Notes under the pieces: model-generated
The model's database searches: none
Seen by the model: only the letters and a program-made list of their open reading frames with translations
Told to the model about the DNA's origin: nothing
Assembly: GCA_000697055.1 (NCBI GenBank)
Contig: JNDT01002401.1
Coordinates: forward strand, 1 to 64,000
Direction: 5' to 3'
DNA: 64,000 nucleotides
DNA from: Saksenaea vasiformis B4078
Lineage: Eukaryota; Mucoromycota; Mucoromycetes; Mucorales; Saksenaeaceae
Made by a program: the position numbers and the translations under genes
Part shown: in pieces, positions 12,425 through 25,496 of the stretch
Numbering within the stretch: position 1 is the stretch's first letter
Layout of the letters: each line of letters opens with the position of its first letter

Positions 12425-13030
12425 CTGTTTATTTGATTTTTCACACTAATCTATATAAAGTTTGCGTCTGTGAAGAGATAAGTTTGTACTGAGAAAAGAT
12501 CGAGTGTGCGGTCATTAATATATAAAGCGCCGACAAGTTCATACTTAATTACATCAGCTTGATCCTTCGATGAATACAAACATCATATAAGCACACCCAT
12601 AGTTAGTAATGAAACAAGACTTGCGCGCCATTTTTGCTTATTGGCGAGAGGAAAGACCGACGACGGTGGGCTGACCCCGATCATGTCCGGTGGGATCGGC
12701 GAGGGCGAACCTGGCAATGAATGGCCCAGTGATAGATCGTTACACGGTATAGACGACCCGAAGCGACACACCGTTCGGCATTGTTTTGTAGAAGATAGAT
12801 AATTTTGAGTGTGCCACAACATTGGCTTAACGGTGGGGGGAAAGCACCATCACAGCCAAGACAATTCGAAACGGAGATTTCACAGACTAAATGGCAGAAA
12901 ATAAGCACATGAGTAATCCTGAACTTGTGTTCCATCACAGACACATACCAAGGGCGCTAAAGAGAAACAGAATCAGAGAAAAAAAAAGATTTGTGCGACC
13001 CTTTAAATATCCATCACGCCTCATTATCTA
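12425..13030 (+). repeat. Dispersed repeat, copy C (degenerate)
   Basis: Recognised by ordered, diverged blocks: ACTGTTTATTTGATTTTTCA at the left, a damaged foldback, then AAGCACCATCACAGCCAAG, ACAGACTAAATGGCAGAAAA and CCCTTTAAATATCCATCACG. The tandem-unit section is missing. It is more diverged than copies A and E. Confidence 0.6.
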
Positions 13031-15391
13031 AAACGAATGTTGCGGTTGGACACTGTAACTATTAATGCGCTAACATAACACACGGCATTTTATGCGTAGA
13101 GGTCTGTTTCCCCACGGAAGTGTCAAGAGCACAGCACGCAGAAAGGACTACATCCGACGTAAAGTCTATTGAAGTAGCGCAGAATAATAGAAAACAGTAC
13201 GCTAAATTTCCGAAACAGACTAAAAAAACCAACTCGGTTAAATGCTCGCAATTCTAAGCATGCTTCTTCGCTTCAGCCAAACTACACCAATGTCTGTCTA
13301 GTTTTATTGATGCCTCAAAACCTACACAAGCAGTAAATTTTGCTGGATCGTCTAGTTGCCTCGCACACCCGAGAAACGGCAATCACGGTCAGCTTGATAC
13401 TTACTTATAACCCAGCATATCCATATCACATTCACAATGAAAATAATGCGCAATTTAAGGTAGTTTTTGAATTTCAGCGGCTCTACATGACATCATTTGT
13501 TGGAAGTTGGATGAGAATGTGCTGAAGCACAATATCCTTTTTAGCATAGCGAAATCACTCCTTCTTCTTCAACGTGGTGGATATAGCATCCTATCTGGGT
13601 GGACGACAAGGGAGATCATTTTGCAGTGGCGTATATTTCCATTTACATTGAGTAGTTTACAGAAATTTCACGTATGCAAACGCCATTGTGGTCTCCACAT
13701 ATCTCTGAACTTCATTCAAGACTACTTTCATGAGTTAGATCAAGCATGCTTTGGACAAAGTCGCCTATCCTGATATATCAAAATATGAGACATTGGAACG
13801 CGCGCGTACATTCGGTTTCTTTGACTTAGAAGATTTGAACTTCGGTCTATTGGGGCACTATGGGCATCAAACTCTACAATAATATGAGACAGTCGTTCAA
13901 ATCCATTATTTCATTCACTGTTACAGGCTTAAAGATAAATTTTACTGCGAGTTTACTGAAAAAATCTACGTGCCAACGAAGTGGCTTAATATGTTGGAGC
14001 CGAAATAGCAGAGCATTTTATCTCTTTATCTGACATCGCCGTCATAGCTGAACGCAATGAATCGAGATGGGCCAATCCCTCAACGGGAATTTGCCTGAGG
14101 TACTGAATAAATTATTGTCCCAAAAAAAGAAGTATCAAATTTGAGAAAGCGATACAGTAGCAAAAACCAATGTTTCTGTACAACGCCAGATGCATTGAAA
14201 GGCTACATCAGAACAAAACATTCTCTCCATGGGCGACCAGGCGGTGAACAAGCATGTTGCGCTCGGTGAATAACTGTGTGGCGCTTTAAATGCAAAAACT
14301 GCGGCATTGCGTGGAATAAAGACCAAAATATTATCAAAAGTTATTTAGATCTCGACTCATTGTATGACCATGCAAGAAGATCAATGACCGGTAAGCTTTA
14401 AAATGCAGATTGCGCGGGTAAATCCTCACAAGAAGTACGGGTGGTCAAGCTGTCGGATAACCAGACGAAATTACGGCAGCGTGGTCGACTCTATTTGTTA
14501 GAGAGAAAGTGACGAAACACAGACAACAAATAGTTCCAAACGCCCCCCGAATCGCTGATAATCATCGTAACAGCGATTTGCTAGATGTACACATAAGGAA
14601 AGTACAGACCAAGCGACTTGATGGTAAAGGTGACCACCAAAATATACCATTTTCTGAGCGAATAAAAAAAATGTAGTCCTTTTTGTAGGATTGTTGTGCG
14701 CGCAATCCTCAAACCCTAAGAAGAACTTAGTTACGATTGGAATACGGCACGCAACGCCTTTGATTTCGGAAATTTCGGATTTCGGTTGAACAACTAATAT
14801 GCAGCGCTATTGGACGAGCCTGGGCGGGAACATAGAAAATCAAGTTCCGTGATGTTTATTTTTGACCATCCTTGTCGATCGTTCCCTACCATTCTCGGTT
14901 AAAACCTTGTGAAACATTTACACATTTGCCACATAGCTCAAATCAGTTCTTTCGGCGCCATATGAGCGGGAAAACAAAGTAATAAACATGAAAGCACAGG
15001 GTAACCATATACTTATTAGTCTGGGAGAATGAACCCCTGGTCTGAATAACAAACAGTTGAAAAGAAACAGGAAGAATTTCACAGTAAATGTGCCCGGTTT
15101 AGCTCATGGAGCAGCCACTCATCAGAAAAACGGTTGCCTCGGTAACAAAAGTGATCTGCAAAGGTAAAGTGCGGGAACACAAGCGCGGAATTTTGTGGTA
15201 ACTTGGATTCCATGAGGTGGCGCACGTTTTTGATTGGAGCCCCCGAATCAGTTGTTTAAAAAAACTCCATCGATAAATAAAGCTAACGTTGATTAGCGCG
15301 CTTTCTTTGCCTCTATCTCTTTCTCTCTTTTTTCTTTTCTCGTCTTCCTTCCCTTCGTTTCCTATTTATTCATTCACTTTAGCATCTCATC
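13031..15391. other. Gene-poor stretch upstream of GDP-mannose pyrophosphorylase
   Basis: About 2.3 kb without a recognisable gene. Frames at 13340-13773 have no family motif, splice structure or convincing start. The last 100 bp are the likely promoter of the next gene. Confidence 0.45.
15299..15366 (+). promoter_or_regulatory. Pyrimidine-rich leader
   Basis: An almost continuous C/T run (TCTTTCTCTCTTTTTTCTTT and similar) ends about 25 bp before the ATG of the GDP-mannose pyrophosphorylase gene. Such tracts are common before strongly expressed fungal genes. The function is inferred from position only. Confidence 0.5.
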
Positions 15392-16653
15392 ATGAAAGCT
15401 CTTATTCTCGTTGGAGGTACGGAAATTTAAGCATCTACGTGTTCATCTTGGAAATCAAATTGACCGATGTCTTCATCAGGTTTTGGAACTCGACTCAGAC
15501 CACTTACACTTACACTTCCTAAGCCGCTTGTCGAATTCGCCAATAAGCCCATGATTCTCCATCAAATTGAAGGCCTTGCCAAGGTAACTAAAGAGAAGGA
15601 ATTATCCCACTTGATCCTTACCGTCTTCTTTGTAGGCAGGTGTGACAGATATTGTATTGGCAGTAAATTATCGACCGGAAATCATGGTGGCAGCCCTGAA
15701 GGAATATGAAAAGGAATACAACGTGAAAATTACCTTCTCGGTGGAAACCGAACCGCTTGGCACGGCTGGTCCGTTGGCTCTGGCACGCGAAATTCTTGCA
15801 AAGGATGATAGCCCATTCTTCGTGCTGAACAGCGATATTATCTGTGATTATCCGTTTGAACAGCTGAGGGATTTCCACCTGAACCACAAAAACGAAGGAA
15901 CGATTGTCGTTACCAAAGTTGATGATCCATCCAAGTATGGCGTTATCGTCAACCACTCTGATTCCTCCAAAATTCAGCGTTTTGTTGAGAAACCCAAGGA
16001 ATTCATTAGCAACAAGATCAATGCTGGCATTTACATCTTGAGTCCCTCAATTTTGGATCGCATTGAGGTAAGTGGTTACTGCTGAATGTCTATTGTTTCC
16101 TGTAAAACTTACATTTACGCAGTTGAAACCAACCTCCATTGAAAAAGAGGTCTTCCCCTACGTGGCCCAGGATGGCCAACTACACACGTTTGATCTTGAA
16201 GGCTTCTGGATGGATGTTGGACAGCCGAAAGATTTCCTCACCGGTACATGTTTGTACCTAAGCCATCTGGCCAAGAAAAGCCCGCAGGAACTTGCCAACC
16301 CAAATCTAGACTACGTGCACAAGGGAAATGTCATCGTTCATCCAACGGCGAAAATTGGGAATGGTTGTCGTATCGGCCCCAATGTCGTCGTAGGTCCTAA
16401 TGTTGTCATTGGTGACGGTGTTCGTCTTCAGCGTTGTGTCCTTCTCGAAGGTGCCAAAGTCAAAGATTTCGCTTGGGTCCATTCAAGCATTGTCGGCTGG
16501 CATTCGTCCGTTGGTCGTTGGTCCAGACTTGAAGGCTGTTCGGTTCTCGGGGATGATGTGACCATCAATGATGAGATCTACGTCAACGGTGGCTCGATCC
16601 TCCCGCACAAGGGCATTTCATCTAATATTACCGAACCTCAAATTGTCATGTAA
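15392..16653 (+). CDS. PSA1/MPG1: Mannose-1-phosphate guanylyltransferase
   Basis: Makes GDP-mannose from mannose-1-phosphate and GTP in the cytosol, the donor for N- and O-glycans, GPI anchors and mannan. Four exons, with the first intron falling inside the nucleotide-binding loop. The spliced start reads [18 protein letters not shown], the signature GGxGTRLxPLT loop. Other diagnostic segments are [65 protein letters not shown], and a C-terminal left-handed beta helix with hexapeptide repeats ([20 protein letters not shown]). Length is about 361 residues, as in yeast Psa1 and animal GMPPB. The intact repeats and loop suggest an active enzyme. Confidence 0.96.
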
Positions 16654-17039
16654 ATACTTATTATAATCTCTGACATCAAACAACATTTTATTCTAATCTA
16701 ACTATGAACACGTGGCCGTTTAATATATTAATTGGTGGGTGAGAGATGTGGGTTGATGAGATGGGAAACGCATATTTTGAACAGAATGATCCGGTTATAC
16801 CATTCATCATTCATAGTTCAGTTCCTGTGAGTAAAAATGAACTGTTGCCATCTTGTATTAATGAGATGTGCAAAGACCTGAACAGTTTCCAGTAGACTTG
16901 GGTGTATGGGAGTTTCGGTCACGGATACTTTCGAGACCGTGAATACAGCAAGTTCATCGCAACTTGAGAACCATGGAAGATAAATAGCATTTTTGTTATG
17001 TGGACGTGTGAATATTCCTTTTCGGGAGGTATCGGCAAT
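16654..17039. other. Intergenic spacer
   Basis: Probable 3' UTR of the pyrophosphorylase followed by AT-rich sequence. Nothing further is supported. Confidence 0.5.
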
Positions 17040-17660
17040 TGCTGTTTATTAAACAGCTTTTTACGCGCCCATGAACAGCCAAGCTTGCGCGAAGGCGGAA
17101 ATCGAATATACAGTCATTAGTTAATGAATTGGTAACAATATCATATCAACCTGACCCTCGGTGGACGCATAACTTATTGGATCAGTATAAAAAACCATTC
17201 ACGGTTAGTTAATGAAAGAGACGTTTGATGTCCGTTTACTTACTATGAAGATAACGTCACATAGTTGTGGGGGTCTGCCCCGCACCCTAGCCGGGTGGAA
17301 GCGACGTTGGGAGAGAGCCTGACCAACTCTTCCAGTGGTCAAAGCACTGCAGAGGATTTGAAACGATGCAGCGCCTGGTGGGGTTCTCTCGTGGAAAATA
17401 AGCCACGCTACCGGTGCCAACAATTATTTACCTGATGGTGAACAAAGAATTACACCACAGTCGAGACGGTTCGAGACAGAGGTCATGCAGGCTAAACGAT
17501 AGATAAGAAAAAAAAAAGAACACAAATGTTTATGTACATAAATTGACATCCTTACCGGGATGTTTATGGAAGAACAGAAATTCATGCGTTTAAATGCGGA
17601 TCATTTTGCGTGGAACCTGTCCTTGTCGTGAGACATTTTTTACTGCTTCCGATGGATACC
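17040..17660 (+). repeat. Dispersed repeat, copy D
   Basis: Block order matches copies A and B: TGCTGTTTATTAAACAGC at the left, GCCAAGCTTGCGCGAAGGCG, GGTGGACGCATAACTTATTG, TCTGCCCCGCACCCTAGCC, GAGACGGTTCGAGACAGAGG and TTGACATCCTTACCGGGATG. It then runs into a single short unit near 17640. The left end here is itself a short palindrome. Confidence 0.7.
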
Positions 17661-18204
17661 GGAAAGCACCAGGATGCAGAATTCAGGTCATTCAAGCGAG
17701 AACTATTCCATTTTTTTGCTGTCAAGCTCTTCCAACAAGCCACCCTTTGCGCCCATTTTGTCAAATAGAAAAGCTTTTCCACGTTATTGATTTTTTGTCC
17801 GCTATGGCATACTTCACCACAGCAGTGTGTAGGATAAAACAAAAGGCCTGATTTTAACTCTGTCCGACATCCCATTCTATGCACAATGAAGATGTAATGT
17901 ACTATGTTTACGTGCAAACCGCGAAATAAGCAACCGTTACGTTACGGCGCTTCATTTAGTATCTGTTTTCTAAGGTAGTTCTCAATGTTCAGCGTAAAAT
18001 CAGTAGAAAATCACTTCATTCACAATTCAGAATGATACGGTTTTTCTTTATGTGCAATTCGCTATAAATGTTTGAAAGATGCTATACATTGCGATTTTCA
18101 GAATGATCGACGGTTTCTCCCATTCTAATACCATTGCTTGTTATCTTTTTCTACACTTTCTTTTAAGATGAAAAAAAAATAAAAGAAAAAATAGATGCTT
18201 TTTT
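17661..18204. other. Intergenic spacer and 3' region of the remodeler gene
   Basis: AT-rich. It probably includes the 3' UTR of the minus-strand gene ending at 18205. No gene is recognised. Confidence 0.45.
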
Positions 18205-21200
18205 TTATGAGGATCGCGAAGTCCAATAATCTGAAATGCTTTTATCCGGATTTTCTGTAGGTGCATGTGGTTGTGGTTGTGTCGTATGTGCTGCTGCTGT
18301 TTGCTCATAAGAGTAGGTACTAGGTACGAATTTAAGTTGCTGAGATTGAGGTTGAGCAGGCAGCGCTTGTTGCCTCTGGTGCTGGTGCTGGTGCTGATGC
18401 TGTTGTTGTTGCAGCCGTTGCTGGTACTGTTGCTGTTGCTGTTGGTATCGATACTGAAATTCATTTGCTTGCATTCGTTGTTGTTGTTGTTGTTCACGCT
18501 GATAATGATATCGTTGTTGTATTTCTTTCTGAAGCGCTTGCTGTCGCTGTACCTGTTGCAGCTGTTCTTGGAGTTGTTGCTGTAATTGCAACTGTAACTG
18601 TTGCTGCTGCTGCCGTTGCTGTTCTTGTCGTCGTTTTTCATACTCCTGTTGTTGTTGTTGTTGTTGCTGCTGCTGTTGTTGCTGCTGTTGCGCTTGTCTT
18701 TGGTACAACTGCTGCAACTGCTGTATATGTTGTTGTATATGCTGCTGCGCAGGCGGTGGTTGCGCAGGCGACTGTTGTGCGGGCCGCTGTTGTATAGGCT
18801 GCTGATGTGCAAGCGGCTGCTGTTGCAAGTAATTCCGCTGTCTTTCTTGCCTAGAATCTGTGGCAGCCAACTGCGGATAAACTTGCGATTGAGATACCGG
18901 CTGACTCACTGAGTGGAAGCCCTGAGGCGAGGTACCAGGCGTAGCTAATCCTCTAAGCTTAACCGCATTCATTGTTTCCAGGATCTTTTGAAAAGCAGGA
19001 AGATAAGATGAACTCTTCGATTCTAAGGCTGTAGATGTCTTCTGGGCCGAGCTGGGTGGCAACTGCTGTGGATGATATATTCCCTGTGTTGGAGGTGGAT
19101 AACTGTGCTGAACATTTCCTGGCAAAGCAGCACCATATGGCCAGCGCAACTCTGGCAGTTTGGAGGTCGCATCTGCCGCGGTACTAGTAGCAGTAATAGG
19201 CGGTACATGGTTTGTAGGATTAATTACAACATTAGTGGACATATTTTGTCTGCTCTGCGTATTTGCAGCGTTCACCATACTACGGGCCAAAATACTTGCC
19301 AAATTGTGTGCCATTTCGTTTTGCCTGTTGCTGAATTGGACAGGCCGTCGCCCTCCACCGTAGGGTTGACCTCTTCCTCTTCCTCTTCCTTCTCCTCGTC
19401 CTCTTCCCCTTCCCCTTCCCCTTCCTCGCGCACGGACTGCCGTGTAGACATTGTTGGACTGAAATGGTTGACTTGAGGTTATATTGCTTGAGACATTTTG
19501 ACCTGTCTCCGTCAAGGAAGGTGCTTCTGGTAATACCATGTCGCCTTCATTTAACATTGTCTCATCTTCCGATGCTGAATCCCGCGCGACAAATTCTTCG
19601 TCATCGGCCGAGAGTTTCGTCTTGCCTTTGGCTTTTTTACTCGCTTTTTTATCATCCATGTCATAATTGTAATGCTGAAAAATTGACGATTAACGTTGAA
19701 CAAATGATTAGCATTACTTACAACTTGCGCTCGCTTACGTGCTCCTCTTCCAAGCTCTTCGATCGCCTCCTTTTCTCGGGCCTGTTGTTCCTGCTGCTCC
19801 TTCAAAAATCGCGACCAGAAATCGCTGTCTTCCCCATCACATTTCTCGTCAGCATCTACCGGGACTTCTTCAGTTGCCGCATCCTTATCCCGACTCCATA
19901 TTTTAGCAAATGAAAAGGACATTGGCTTCTCACGGGCATCTTCCCCTTCGACTTCATCTCCAACAGGGTCTTTGACGATCTTACTGCGGTCAAGCAGATC
20001 ATCAATCATGGCTGAGTCGTAGGATATGTCTTTCGAATCGTCTCCCTCAAACAACGTCTGAGCGCCATACTTAAGGATACTTTCTACAGTTTCTGATTCC
20101 AGATCGTCGTCATCCATTTTCTCGACGATCAGATGGTCCAGTACCATTTTCTTCTTACTTAACTGGACAATCTTTTCTTCCACCGATAATCTTGTCATGA
20201 ATTTAAGAACCAGAACGGGTTTGGTCTGTCCAATTCGGTAGACTCGACTGATTGCTTGCATATCTGCGTGAGGATTAAAATCCGAGTCCCAGACAACGAC
20301 TGTATCAGCACTTGCAAGGTTGATTCCGACGCCACCCGCGCGCGTTGTCAACAAGAATACAAACACATCCGAATCAGGTGCGTTGAATGCATCGATACTC
20401 TTCACGCGATCAAGTTGGGAAGTTCCACCATCCAAACGGACATACTTGTGCTTTTCATAGATAAGGTAATCTTCAAGTATATCCAACGTAAGTTGCATTG
20501 TCGAAAAGATAAGCACGCGATGACCCTGTTGCCGGAACTTAGGTAGCATTTGGTGGAAGACCTTCAACTTTTCGCAAGCATCAATCAGCGCACGATGCGT
20601 ATCGGACGCATTAGGTTGCCGTATTTCAACGTCAGGTATCAGATAGGGGTGGTTCAGGGTCTTGCGTAGCTGCATTAACACATTATTGAGACTTCTGGTC
20701 GCCTTTGCTGCAGGGCCCTGCGCTTCAGCTAGAGCAGCAAAAGACACGACGTTTTTCGTAAGAATAGCTTTGTAAACTTCTTTCTGCAAGGTTGTCATTG
20801 ACAGTGGAACAATGATTTCTGCTTTCGGCGGCAGTGTGCGCAAAACAGTCTGCTTTGTGCGGCGTAAAAAATAAGGTTTTAATTGTTCATGCAGCCGTTG
20901 GACAAGATCGTGGGACAACTCCGTGTATTCTTCTTCGAGTTTCTTCACGTCCGCGAATTTTTTCGGATCAATAAAGTGCATAATATTGATCAGTTCACGA
21001 ATATTGTTCTGTAATGGTGTGCCTGAGTAGAAAGGTGGTTAACAGAGACACATATCTATGTATATAAAATAACCAGCTTATAGTACCTGTGAGTAGCACA
21101 GTATGAGCGCAACGCAATGTTTTGAGCTTGACAAAAAGTTGGCTTGCATTGTTCTTCAATCGGTGCGCCTCATCGACTACCATTGCGGGTAAAAAGTTTA

Positions 21201-23735
21201 TTTTCGAGAAGATCGAAGCATCTGCAAGCGCCGATTCGTAGGTCAGAATAACAGTATGGCACCGGATACTTCTTCTATCTTGCGTGAAAATTTCATGTTC
21301 CAGTGCGAGTTTTCGACTTTGGGCAGACCCATGGTACGGTACCACTGTCATCTCTGGAGCCCACTTTTCAAACTCGCGGAGCCAGTTTGTTGCAGTACTG
21401 TTTGGCACAACGATCAGAAACGGATAGATTTTAAATCTCTTCAGCAGGTAGTAGAGAAAAGATACAATCTGGATTGTTTTTCCTACATAGATTTAGCAAA
21501 CCATATAAAATAGCATGCGATGATGTACCTAGACCCATATCATCCGCAAGTACACAGGGTTGACTCCGTTCCCATTGGTATAAGAGCCAACTAAAGGTTA
21601 ATGTTAGTATAGGTTGATGGATCAGATATTCACTAACTTTAAACCATCCATCTGGTGCTCCATAAGCTTGCCGTTTGTAATAAACTTCGGCTGTTTCTTC
21701 ACTTCATGCTCTTTGTAATCTTCCATTGTTGCAACCTTCTTAACCTTTGCCACAAGCTCCTTCATACCAGTAGGCGGTCTGACCGCAGAAGCTTGGATAT
21801 AACGTTTCAGCGCCTGGCTGAACGCAGGATAGAACTGTGATGATTCAGGAGGCGGGGTATCCCAGCAGGCTAATAATAACCCTTTGTTACTAAAATGCCA
21901 ATCATTGTGATTCATATATCACCTTCATCATAAGGAAGTCCTTGGAACTTGGCGAAAATGCGCTTAATGTTATCTGTTGCGCTGCCTGCGCGTCGTCTTG
22001 TTCCAGCGTCGTATTCTATATCTAGAATGCGATCTACCATCATCCATGCCTTCGGGACGACGTCGTCAATTGAAGGTGCATTTTTCTCATGGTATCTTTC
22101 ACAGAAATTCCTGTATTTTGATGGAGCTACCCGGGAGAGCCAATTCTCGGGCACCCATTCCAACTGTCTATAGGATTTGTCTTTCCATTTGACAAGAAAT
22201 TCACGATCTTTTTCCGAAGTTTCTTTCAACTCGTTACTGATACTCTCCTGTTTTAAGCGGCAGGTCACAATCAAATCGACAGTTTTGTTGTAAACTATGC
22301 AATCAGGGCACTTCCATTGGCTTCGACAGAGCTTTTTTGCCTCTATCGATCGTTGGGACGCATCATCTACATTTACGAACCGCTTGTCTTCGTCCAAAAA
22401 TGGAGGCATACAATCATAATGGTAGACACGGATACATCGTGTGCAGCGAAACAGAACTTCGTGGCATGATACTCTATCCGCCGATATCGTTTTTGTTATG
22501 TCACTGGTGTCTCCATCGGTAGTGCCCATTGCCGCCATATCATCATACCGTTTCCCACATCCATGACATGCTGCCAAATAATCTCCCGTTGTACCCTTTG
22601 TGCGTAGACAGTATGAGCATCGGTAAACATCAACGTTCTTGCTATCAACGGAATAAGTCTTGAAGTAGCGTTTGAATAGATTTTTCCCAGTCGGTAGACA
22701 TCCCTCGTGAGTTCCAGCCGCACAAAATTCACAAAGTAACAGTCGACCTTCCACTAGCGTCGCATCATCATCTGCAGCGCGTGAACGGTAACGTTGAACG
22801 TTTTCTCTCAGAACCCAGTTTGGATCACCCCCGTGTCGACATTTGGAGCATTCCGACCAATGATCACTCATAAACTCTTTATTGGTATACGCTGGGACGT
22901 TATGTATCACAGCCGGGGTCGGTTTAGTTGCAATAGTCGTCGGCTTAAGATAGGGCTTTATCGTCCTTCTACGCGGTCTTTGTGATTGGCGAATTGGTTC
23001 ATCCTCGTTATCGTCACTCGAGTTCGAACTTTCTGCGCCGGAACTGCGTTTTCTTAGACATACCTTCGTCATTTTTACTTCTTTGTCGTTTTCATCATCA
23101 CTAGAACTTAGCGCCCAAGAGACGCTTTTTGACTTGCGCATCCCTTTCATCTCCATAGATTCATCGCTACTGCTTTGTATATGCGTGGTTGTGGTATTGT
23201 GTTTTTCATCGCTTAGATCGTTTTGCATTAGATTATGTTCGTATTGTTCGAATATATCTGGAAAATTTCTTATAACCTCAGGTGTTTCCTGTAAATTTCA
23301 CGGGAAGACACGAATTCAGTAACTGGAAGAGTAGAACTGTCGAGTCGACCTTACCGTTGTTTCTAAATTTTTCTCCCATTGTACTAGGTATGTAACTCTT
23401 CCGTTTCTTCCAACTTTCTTCTTCAAAATTGCTTCCAACTGACCACGCGTTGCAACGATTTCCTCGATATTCACGGTATTTGCGTCCGTCAGTGAGGAAT
23501 CACTGACTTCCGAATCATCGTCTGCCATTAACGTCGACAGTCTGTCATTATTTGCTGTACATGGAACTCGAACTTGAATCAGCGTATCCCATTCTTCTCG
23601 TAATTTCTGCAACAAATATTTAGCTTTCAACATTGATGCATATGCCTTGTAAATAGTACCTTCAATGATATCGTCGAGTACGCGGTCTGTCTTTCGATCG
23701 ATGTCCCAGTTACAACCATGACTGTATCTAAGCGC
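18205..23735 (-). CDS. PHD/chromodomain SNF2 remodeler (Mi-2/Mit1-like)
   Basis: A nuclear ATP-dependent nucleosome remodeler of the CHD3/Mi-2/Mit1 type. In order it has: a chromodomain-like segment (VTYLVQWEKNLETT); a Ser/Asp-rich linker with basic patches; a PHD-type Cys/His region (CSKCRHGGDPNW, CEFCAAGTHEGC, CTRCIRVYHYDC, QWKCPDC); and a second chromodomain (REFLVKWKDKSYRQLEWVPE). The SNF2 core follows: GLNWLLYQW, ADDMGLGKTIQ across an intron, VVDEAHRLKN, PLQNNIRELINIMHF, FLLTTRAGGVGINLASAD and AISRVYRIGQTKPV. The segment SKKKMVLDHLIVEKMD is typical of this subfamily. Introns include 19675-19721, 21023-21086, 21483-21528 and a short one near 21600. The last exon, 18205-19674, is unusual: an RG-repeat block, then a Gln-rich tail. 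The 5' end is uncertain and one or more N-terminal exons may extend to about 24450. Confidence 0.88.
18350..18730 (-). repeat. Glutamine-codon-rich low-complexity tract
   Basis: Imperfect CAG/CAA runs on the minus strand encode long polyglutamine stretches in the remodeler tail. The opposite strand reads as polyleucine, polyvaline or polyalanine and is not a gene. Mixed CAG and CAA codons suggest selection on the protein rather than simple triplet slippage alone. Confidence 0.9.
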
Positions 23736-24524
23736 CTACAGCGGATGAAAACAGAATGTTGGAAATGTTGGAAAGAGATCGCTTATCCAGAAAAAGTTAA
23801 GGTGCAGTGAACGTGACGACAAAATTTGTTCGGGCACAACGAAAAATCAGTCGTGTCCGAGAAATTCCGACCACAGTGTATCATTCACTGCTGAACTCTA
23901 TATGACAGGATAGTTGTAGAGCAGCGTATATATACTGAGAGTATATCTGACAAGCATCGCCACTGACAACAAACTATCGTTTATAATAGTTGTCTTCAGG
24001 GAAGTCGTTACTCGAAATAACAATACTGAGCACGTATCTACCTCTAGTTTCTTTTTCCTTTTTTGTAACATGGAGCAGATGCATTTGCCGTTGATATCAT
24101 CGTCATCCTCTTGCTTCGTTCTAAACGACCTTTTTTGGTCGACTTTCCGGTAGATCGTTAAAATGACTGTAGACCTTGACAGTATCGCTGATCACCTATT
24201 ACATTGGGTTTTGCTTTGTTCGTTTCGTCTCTGAGTTTCCACCATTGGCTTCAGTTTTGTTTCCTTCTGTCGTAATTTTCTAACCTGCGCTTCCATCTTG
24301 CGCTCTCTTCAGAACTTTTTGCATTGTCAATCCGATGTCGGCATTTTCTAGCGTGTTTATCTTCTTTGCAAATGTGGTGTTGATTAGCTAACCAAATCGA
24401 AACTGATAAGTTCGTGAGACCCAATGCATTGTTTATTCTTGTGAAAAAGAGCAAGGAACTAGATTTACTAAAAACTCCTCTAGGTGACCGAATTCAGCGG
24501 AGTGATGTGTGATGTACGTATTAA
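23736..24524. other. Upstream region of the remodeler, possible N-terminal exons
   Basis: Minus-strand open segments around 24040-24170 (basic and acidic residues) and 24250-24454 (CKEDKHARKCRHRIDNAK) could be 5' exons of the remodeler. I could not join them to the chromodomain exon with confident splice sites. They may equally be untranslated or decayed sequence. Confidence 0.3.
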
Positions 24525-24752
24525 TGTTGTATCGTGCAGTCGTAATGGTCGAAATAAAAGTGTGGAAACAAGAATACAAGTGTAGGGGAGGTTATTCTGG
24601 AATCAGAACAAGAGATCAAGACTACACTGGGTGGTGATATTTATATAACGCTGGGTCACGTCAGTAACGGAGTTCCTGAGTTAGTTCAGATATATTTAAT
24701 TAAACATCCGCCTATAATTGCACTAGACCATTTGATATAGCTGGATACTACA
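24525..24752. mobile_element. Solo LTR (copy 1)
   Basis: 228 bp that closely match the element at 27590-27826. It starts TGTTGTATCG and ends GGATACTACA, giving TG...CA ends with short imperfect inverted termini. Flanks are ATTAA and ATTAG, a probable mutated 5-bp target duplication. No primer-binding site, gag or pol frame adjoins it, so it reads as a solo LTR left by recombination. Confidence 0.75.
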
Positions 24753-25496
24753 ATTAGGAACTGTTTGTAGCATTGAGTTGTTGGGATACAACAGTAAAGA
24801 TGCCGTCGTCGATAGGAGCGACTTGTCTTCTGCTTTTTCCTCAAGTGTTCTTGCTTTTCCTCTTTCTCTTTGGATTTTCGGCGAACGAGGTGTTTGTAGT
24901 AGTTCTCTCGTTGAGGGGCAAGATTCAAACGTAATAGTACCCTGCTCAAGTATTCCATCAACTTGGGAAACAAATACCGCACGCAACATATTCTTTAAAT
25001 TAGCTGCGTTTGACATGCCAGCTGATGCCCTGTTTACCACACCAAAGCAGTCTATTGCAGGCTTTTGTCGAGCGGGACGCTTTGAGGAGCTTGTACGATT
25101 GCCAAGGTATCGTGTATGGATAAATTGAATGAGTTGATCCGTAAATAGCTGAAGCTCGTCTTGTCCCAGTGTACGCTGGTTAAGCTTGCTGATGAGGACA
25201 AAACCTTTTTCATCAAGGAGCGATCTATCTCGGAGTGATAATGCGGGACAATTTCGCTGACTTGGAAATTAAGCTCTCCTTGAACGTACTCTAGCATCAA
25301 GGCTCGAACAATAGCGGATAGGTCGCCAAGATCGTTGGTAATATCGACTGATATATCTTCAATCTTGGACAGAAAAAGCTCCTGACGCTCATTGTCCACA
25401 CTATTCCTCATAATCTAACGAAAGTGTGCAGTATACGTACGAAATAACGTTCTTTCTCCTCTGCAGGCGGACCTTTCGGTGGTGCTACGGTATCAT
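24753..25496 (-). pseudogene. Truncated gene, possibly BAR-domain
   Basis: Minus-strand coding-like sequence has two open segments. Residues such as VDNERQELFLSKIEDISVDI and RALMLEYVQGELNFQ resemble the last helices of a fungal BAR domain. The second segment (TPRSPKIQRERGKARTLEEK) is a polar linker. The 5' side stops where repeat copy E begins at about 25497 and the 3' side runs into the solo LTR at 24752, so both ends seem to be cut by transposable elements. Splice sites between the segments are unclear. The BAR assignment is tentative. Confidence 0.4.

Noticed and set aside
18265..18912. Plus-strand frames rich in Leu, Val or Ala
   Set aside because: They are the reverse strand of the polyglutamine-coding exon of the remodeler.
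25411..25440. An ultrashort 26-bp intron in the truncated gene
   Set aside because: It would keep the frame, but it is too short for normal splicing and the locus looks like a pseudogene.
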